From NCBI GenBank assembly GCA_036362985.1, contig JAYGXS010000003.1, forward strand, positions 68,401,880-68,465,879: a DNA stretch of 64,000 nucleotides, in the 5' to 3' direction. Numbering within the stretch: the first letter of the stretch is position 1; the number at the start of each line of letters is the position of its first letter. Below the pieces are notes generated by a model. The model had not been told where the DNA came from, did no database searches, and worked only from the letters and a program-made list of their open reading frames with translations. Source of the stretch: Ligula intestinalis. Lineage: Eukaryota > Platyhelminthes > Cestoda > Diphyllobothriidea > Diphyllobothriidae. A program made the position numbers and the translations under genes. Positions 58,925 to 64,000 of this stretch are shown here, piece after piece.

Positions 58925-59060
58925 GAGGCTTGACGTGACAGCTTAAGAGCCTGCTAGGCCGGCTGGGTGTGCCTAGCTGATGATGGTTAACAAGCCAGAA
59001 ATTGCGATTCTGGTCTCCCCTGCCTTTTGTGGTAGTCGGACGTAAACATATGTTATTCAT
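58925..59060 (+). mobile_element. SINE F3 (body and tail)
   Basis: The body is collinear with F1 and F2: GCTGGGTGTGCCTAG, CTGATGATGGTTAACAAGCC, AGAAATTGCGATTCTGG, TCTCCCC-TGCCTTTTGTGGT. The tRNA-like head is unreadable, so the element is 5'-degraded. Cross-copy comparison with F1 and F2 sets the ribozyme fold. Confidence 0.7.
58966..59020 (+). ncRNA. Hammerhead-like ribozyme in SINE F3
   Basis: Core CTGATGA (58977-58983) and GAAA (58998-59001). Stem II TGGTT/AGCCA with loop AACA has all five positions paired (one U-G), including the first pair T-A that is mismatched in F2. Stem III is TTGCGA between A and TT; stem I pairs CTAG (58973-58976) with CTGG (59010-59013, one G-U). Predicted cleavage after 59009. 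Confidence 0.55.
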
Positions 59061-60849
59061 CCCTTCGTATTTAGCCCCAGGGCTCAACGGTAGAAGCATG
59101 TCCCATAACTTGCTCAGTTAACGGCAGTTCACTATAGCGTGGGCGACTTTTGTAGGTCGACTAGAGATCACGTCGGATGCGAGGACTGGTCTTGCACGAT
59201 ACAACAACGATGCCCGTATCCGTTACCACTCTCCAACACCCACTGTGGAATCACTTATTGCAGGGAAGACTAAATATTGCAATTTTCCTCCATTTATATT
59301 CGCCTTCTCTAGCTAGCCCAACCTCCGCATATGTTCTTAATTAAAGCAAGCGTACACAGCAGGATTTATTTGTACAAAAAAATTTCGGGACAGACTTTCA
59401 TCTGCTTCCTCTCTTTGCATGAATTAGATAGAAAATGGAGAACACAGCAGTGTTAATTTAAACAGAATCAAGATATAACAGCAAGTTCATTTTCCAAGTT
59501 GGCGAATAGTCAATAATAATGTCGCCTTTAAATTTGGGATACAGGAAGGAAAAATGGGGACGGGAATTAGCATAAATCAAAGGCTGCTTAAATTTTGGCA
59601 TGCGATTACCAGGTGCGTTGGAGACTAACCACGTGATCTAACTGCTTACATGGGTCGGGCTTCTCCCACCGTATGCAGGCTGCTTCCATGTAGCGCAAAA
59701 TCCGATTTGTTCGTGTTCGAACAAGAACTCAGACAGATGTTTTGAGGTCAACAGAGTGACCAGTGTCTAGCAGATGGTTTTTTTAATGGAGGGCCCTGGT
59801 ATTTTTTTTTCTTGTTTAAAAAGCCAATAAGGTCAATGCTCAGCGGCCCTGGTCACCAATTGTCTTTGCGTACGCCCAAGGTACTTGCATCCGCAAGTGA
59901 ACGTGAATTCGTTGGTGTGGCGTGCAAAGGCAAGGCATCCTTTTTCCAGTTAATTGGAAGGCTTTTAATGAGAGTGAGGAACAGTATTTCAGCTGCAGTC
60001 TACGTTCTCTCTATGGTGCAACGTAGCTGTCGCTTAACTGTATTTTAACTATTGTCATTCTTAAAAGGTAAGGATATAAAAACGGGCTTTTTTCGGAACT
60101 GAGTGTTCCGTAGATTTCGACCATAAAGAGCTGCTGACCCGAAAGTCGTTTGTACAATTAAATCTTCCTGTGTGTGTTTGCTTTAAATTCGTGCTTGAAA
60201 AAATGCTTTAAATGTTCTTAATTGTTTCCTTCCAGATCACAAAAACCTACAAGCACTCAGTTTTATTTCTCGAATGATCTGATTCACACACTGGACCCAG
60301 AATAGATGATTCAGTTTCCCTGCTGAATCAGTGGATTTGTGGGCAAATTTGTGACTGTCCTGTTGTAAAAACACTTGCGTAGTTATCTGTTTTAAAATAA
60401 GCTGGACAGATCAATACCGAAAGCAGGGTGGAGCCGGACAATTTCTACTACTGCTCGGATTCACAGACCCTCAGGTATTTGCAAAGTCCTGATTGTTGCG
60501 TTTTTCTTCGAGGAATTCGAGGCCGAAGGACACTGTTCCAGCATTCATGGTCTACCTATTGCATGGTCTACCCATAAAGGTGCATGTATCAAGGGTGATC
60601 TAGTCAATTAGTCTGTGGCATAAACTTGCTGAAAATGCTCCCTTGACAAGTTTTTTTTGAAAGGATGGAGAGTAGTGACTGTACATGAAGACTACCGACA
60701 TGCCACTGAATGATTCTAAATTAATAACAGTAGCTGTCAAAGCATCATCGCCTCAATTACGACCGTCTGCTGGGATAACGAGAGTGGTTCATTGTAGTAC
60801 GCATGTGGTTACAAAGTCACTACGAGCTATAACTACTGTGCACCGTCCT
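59061..60849. other. No feature seen
   Basis: Mixed composition; a 78-codon plus ORF (59812-60048) is unassigned. Two GGTCTACC words near 60550-60570 form only a trivial local duplication. Confidence 0.4.
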
Positions 60850-60918
60850 CGATGATGGGTTCGAGCGGGAATCCGAAACCTCAGGTTAACAAAGTTATTG
60901 TTCCAGAGATCGTGCCGG
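60850..60918 (+). ncRNA. Penelope-type hairpin motif, copy 8
   Basis: CGATGAT, then a GGGTTC/GAATCC stem with GAGCGG loop, GAAACCTCAGG and a TTGTTCCAGAGATCG end. Stem II is intact with one G-T pair and directly followed by GAAA. CTGATGA is changed to TCGATGA. No PLE coding was recognised upstream. Confidence 0.5.
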
Positions 60919-62480
60919 CTCCTGCTTAAATGCTTCCTGGAGCCCGCTCGCTCGCTTCTATCAGCAAAATTACGTGAATTGGTCAATGGGGCAGCCTGCA
61001 GACACATCTGCGCTACTAACATGCTTTGATTGTATTTGATGCTATTTCGCGTTAAAACTGCAGTCGTGGGATCCCCATGTGCCCTGGCTTGCATTCACAA
61101 CTCCGGCACGCTGAGCTGAGATCGCTCAGGGCTGTACTAGCAATGGGTGCATGATAGCCCTCCCCCCCCCTGAGAACGCAGACCCGAGGCACCCCGCCCC
61201 GGTTGGATTCCAGGCGCCCGCCAACGCCATATCCAGTGCCATCGTTGAGATACGGAGCCTCCTTCTGCTCCTCTCCCCCCCCCCCGGCCTCGCTACGAGA
61301 GCCGTAACGCCGCTGCGCCTCCGTGTACATGCATGCTTTTTGTGTTCTCTGTCAGCTAAACCCCTTTTTCCGTTGCCATCGTTGCCACCGCCGCCGTTAT
61401 AGCTGTTAGTTCCGATCTGCTTACACTCGTGTTGCCGTTCTCTCTCCACGGTAGGTGGGCTGTGGACGCAGCCACCGCGGCTGCCCCCTCAAAAAAACCA
61501 CAGCCACGGCGTCGCGTTCGGGGGCATCAAATTGCGGTGGCGTGCACCTCCTGCCCACCCCTCCCATCCCGTCTGCGGTGCAGCGAGGTTTGTTGCCTGG
61601 TCGTTTAGGCTCTCTGGCGTCACCATCGCCTTCAGCAAACACTCTAAGCGCAATAGCGCATGTGCGCGCGCAATGCAAACTTGGACGGTGTTTGTGCAGA
61701 GAAAGAACGGTGGGCGGGTGGGGGGGGGGGGCGGAGTGGATGAGTGAACGAAGTTCATGTGGGCGCCGGCTTGCGAGAATTTGAGGCTTTGTAATCGGCC
61801 AGCAAGCCGGTACCTTTTTTCGGGGATCGCTTAACAAAGTGGAAAAAATTTGCTGCTACTAATGGCGTGATGCCTACCCTTCTGGCCAGACTATGTCTGT
61901 TTTGCAAAAAGTACGTCTGAATTAAATAACAACACCTAAGCAACAAATACGTATTTATTATTGCCTAGGATTTTTACTCGGTGGTTTTAATTTCCCTGCA
62001 ACGCACGCAAACAGTGTTTATTCAACTGCTCGTGAAGAAAATGCCGTGCAAGGCTGCAATTTTACCTCAAAATCTGGATCTTACTGTCTAACAAAGTCTG
62101 CTTGACTTCCTGGGTACGTGCGTCTGTATTCGGATCAACGTAATTTTCGTGGTACTTGACGATTTTTGTTTATACCCAACCCGATTAAGTCACCGATAAA
62201 TAGGCCATTCAGCAAAATGTATTTTTGAACCTGCTTTTACCTAGCGTTCAGTGATAGGGATCAACGCCGCTGCATCTCGCTTGTGCATGCCTGGCACAAT
62301 CCAAATACCTGTGGACCATCAGTGCGTAAGCCACAATTCCAATAATTTTTTTCTAGATTACCATCATTTTCTTCGACATGTGCATCCCCACCTAAAAGAT
62401 GGCCAAGATTGCTGTACATGTTGTGACTAGCTCGCGTCTAAGTGAACTTTCCTGAAGTCGCGCAGCCGATGAGCTCGATG
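60919..62480. other. GC-richer tract with homopolymer runs, no recognised gene
   Basis: 61150-61780 holds C runs (near 61160 and 61280) and a G run (near 61720) and is open in most frames on both strands (up to 138 codons minus, 109 plus). Such all-frame openness is a composition effect; no domain is seen. From 61850 the sequence returns to AT-rich. Confidence 0.4.
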
Positions 62481-62489
62481 TCTGGTAAC

Positions 62490-62790
62490 AGCCAATCACA
62501 GTTGCCGCATAGATGCCTTCTGGGCCGGCGACGAATAGCAGGCCTACTCGCGCGAACGCTTGCCCTCTGGGCCGCAGGGAGTTCCTGCAACTATGCCGCA
62601 CTTCAGATCACACCGCTCTAGTGGAAGTTCGTGCTCTGCATAGTCAATCTTCTTCCCTATCATTCTTTGCTCCTCTGTGTACACAATATACTGTTCCTAC
62701 CTACTCTGGCCTCAACTGACTTCTCCTCTACTAAGTAACCATGGTCTGAAGATCGCAGTTGCTAGGGTTTAGCTTACTTAACCCCCTGTG
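62490..62790 (+). repeat. LTR-like repeat, copy 2
   Basis: The last 110 bp share TGTACACAATATACTGTTCC, a TGGCCTCAACTGACTTCTC stretch, CTACTAAGTAACC and GATCGCAG with 38440-38530. The upstream part is GC-rich in both copies but not clearly alignable. Possible solo LTR. Confidence 0.4.
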
Positions 62791-63956
62791 ATATACTGAT
62801 GGTGTCCTGTAAATTTGGCCTTGTTAATTTGTATTGCGTGGTCCAGGGTTCCATTAAGTTTTCCTCTCCTAACGACAGATACCATTTTGGAGCAGATTTC
62901 TCGGCAATAACAGAGCCAGTCAAACACAGTATTTGGGGATCTTCCAGCAAACTTTGACACTTTTTCCAGTAGCATTATGTTGCTTCAGGGAAAAACTAAC
63001 TCCAAATTTTCACAGACTTGAAGTTACAGTGGAGTCATCCGTTCAAATCACATTACTGGAAGAATTTGTTATCCGTTTTTACTAACCACACGGACTGGGA
63101 ACCCTTTCTTCTGCACGGTATAACGACCCTCTTGTTCGTGAACAAATCACCGGCCTGGCGCACGTACGGTAAGATATTTCGGCTGGTAAGACACCAGATT
63201 GGCAGAGATATCGTAAAGCCACTTCTTCACTGTGCACAACCTCAGTATAAAACTCTCTTAACAACATTCTGAAGGGCGTGCTGAGGCAGGAACACAAAAT
63301 GAAGGTAATATACTGCTGTGGGCGCTATAGTGGCACCCATTTGTAGGGCTAAACCTAGCTTTCTCTGGAATGGTTGGAATACGTGCAACATTCCTATTTA
63401 CCGATAGACCACTTGAGAGCAAAAGTTGTGCAGATGAACTGCCACTATTTTACACTATGCTGGTATAGCACACTTAGCACCAGTTGATACCGTTCAACCG
63501 CGTTTTATTTATGGAGGCTTGTTAAATTTGCGGCGAGTTCACAAACGGGATGCGTTAGTTACAAGCAGCTGGACTGGTTGCCAGAACAAATTTATACTTA
63601 AGTAGTATACTTTTTTTCTGTCGGTTTTAATCTTTCTGATGCTGTCCTCAATCCAGTGCCGCAGCCCTCCTGGAGGCATCTGAGAGAGGGATAACCCAAG
63701 ATTTGGCTGGATACCGATCGTTAAGATATGAAAACAGTTATTGGACCTTCGGTTTTCGCTCTCCATCGCTGGAGAAGAGAAGGAGCGGGGCTCTCCAGAT
63801 CAGCTGCTACTAATCGTCACGCGTGCAGATGTATTGTTCATGACATTATTGAGGCCAGCTATATTAGGTAAGATCGCAGCCGTATAAAGTACATGTGCAA
63901 ATACGCAAGTGTCGACTCCAGTCACGCCTGCACAACTCTCGTGGTGGTAGTATTAA
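62791..63956. other. No feature seen
   Basis: ORFs of 65-84 codons are unassigned. A TACTTAAGTAGTATAC palindrome near 63597 recalls the ACTTAAGTAG word in family D arms but no wider similarity was found. Confidence 0.4.

Positions 63957-64000
<44 letters not shown>
63957..64000. repeat. (TAG)n microsatellite at window end
   Basis: At least 14 uninterrupted TAG/AGT units run to the window edge, preceded by an imperfect GTGGTGGTAGTATTAA stretch. The true length is unknown because the window stops inside it. Confidence 0.95.

Noticed and set aside
61126..61837. Overlapping 83-138-codon ORFs on both strands
   Set aside because: Open in nearly all frames because of GC-rich, low-complexity sequence with C and G runs; no consistent motif.
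1..64000. Prokaryotic features (operons, CRISPR arrays, Shine-Dalgarno sites)
   Set aside because: No long ORFs, no regularly spaced repeat-spacer array, and the element content is eukaryotic.

Overview
This is eukaryotic, almost certainly animal, non-coding DNA: AT-rich, with no open reading frame longer than 168 codons, no recognisable host gene exon, no operon structure, and a dense layer of old, decayed transposable elements. The mixture (Penelope-like elements with a GIY-YIG endonuclease, CR1-like LINEs, a Ty3/gypsy integrase of the type common in flukes and tapeworms, a mariner fragment, and tRNA-derived SINEs that seem to carry hammerhead-like ribozymes) fits a parasitic flatworm best. 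The species is not determined, and this assignment is an inference. A 10-N scaffold gap lies at 49205-49214.

Layout. 1-6.8 kb: a Penelope-like element (PLE) reverse transcriptase remnant (1920-3060) with its hairpin motif upstream, a TIR element of family A with 8-bp target duplications (4500-5077), and repeat B. 6.8-18.7 kb: mostly featureless unique-looking DNA. 18.7-26.7 kb: a SINE, three members of TIR family E, a GC-richer tract, a LINE endonuclease fragment and a Ty3/gypsy integrase remnant. 27.8-29.5 kb: two PLE C-termini, each followed by the same hairpin motif. 30.8-42.8 kb: two foldback elements of family D of the same length (993 bp), a SINE with the best-preserved hammerhead-like fold, LTR-like and A/C repeats. 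45.5-47.2 kb: two foldback elements whose arms are tRNA-like sequences. 49-57 kb: mariner, LINE C-termini, another family A element with a perfect 8-bp duplication, and two copies of one CR1-like LINE in opposite orientation. 57-64 kb: GC-richer tracts, a third SINE ribozyme copy, an LTR-like tail and a terminal trinucleotide repeat.

The parts that fit together are autonomous elements with their signals and non-autonomous passengers. PLE coding remnants explain the recurrent hairpin plus CGAAAC motif (eight copies). CR1-like LINE copies share one 3' tail. Families D and E share terminal sequences and TA flanks of Tc1/mariner type. The most unusual signal is a three-copy SINE whose body contains CTGATGA, a 4-5 bp stem-loop, GAAA and a palindromic short stem, the plan of a hammerhead ribozyme.

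All protein assignments are from reading translations by eye. ORFs of about 120 codons are expected by chance in AT-rich DNA of this length, so unassigned ORFs are reported with low confidence.
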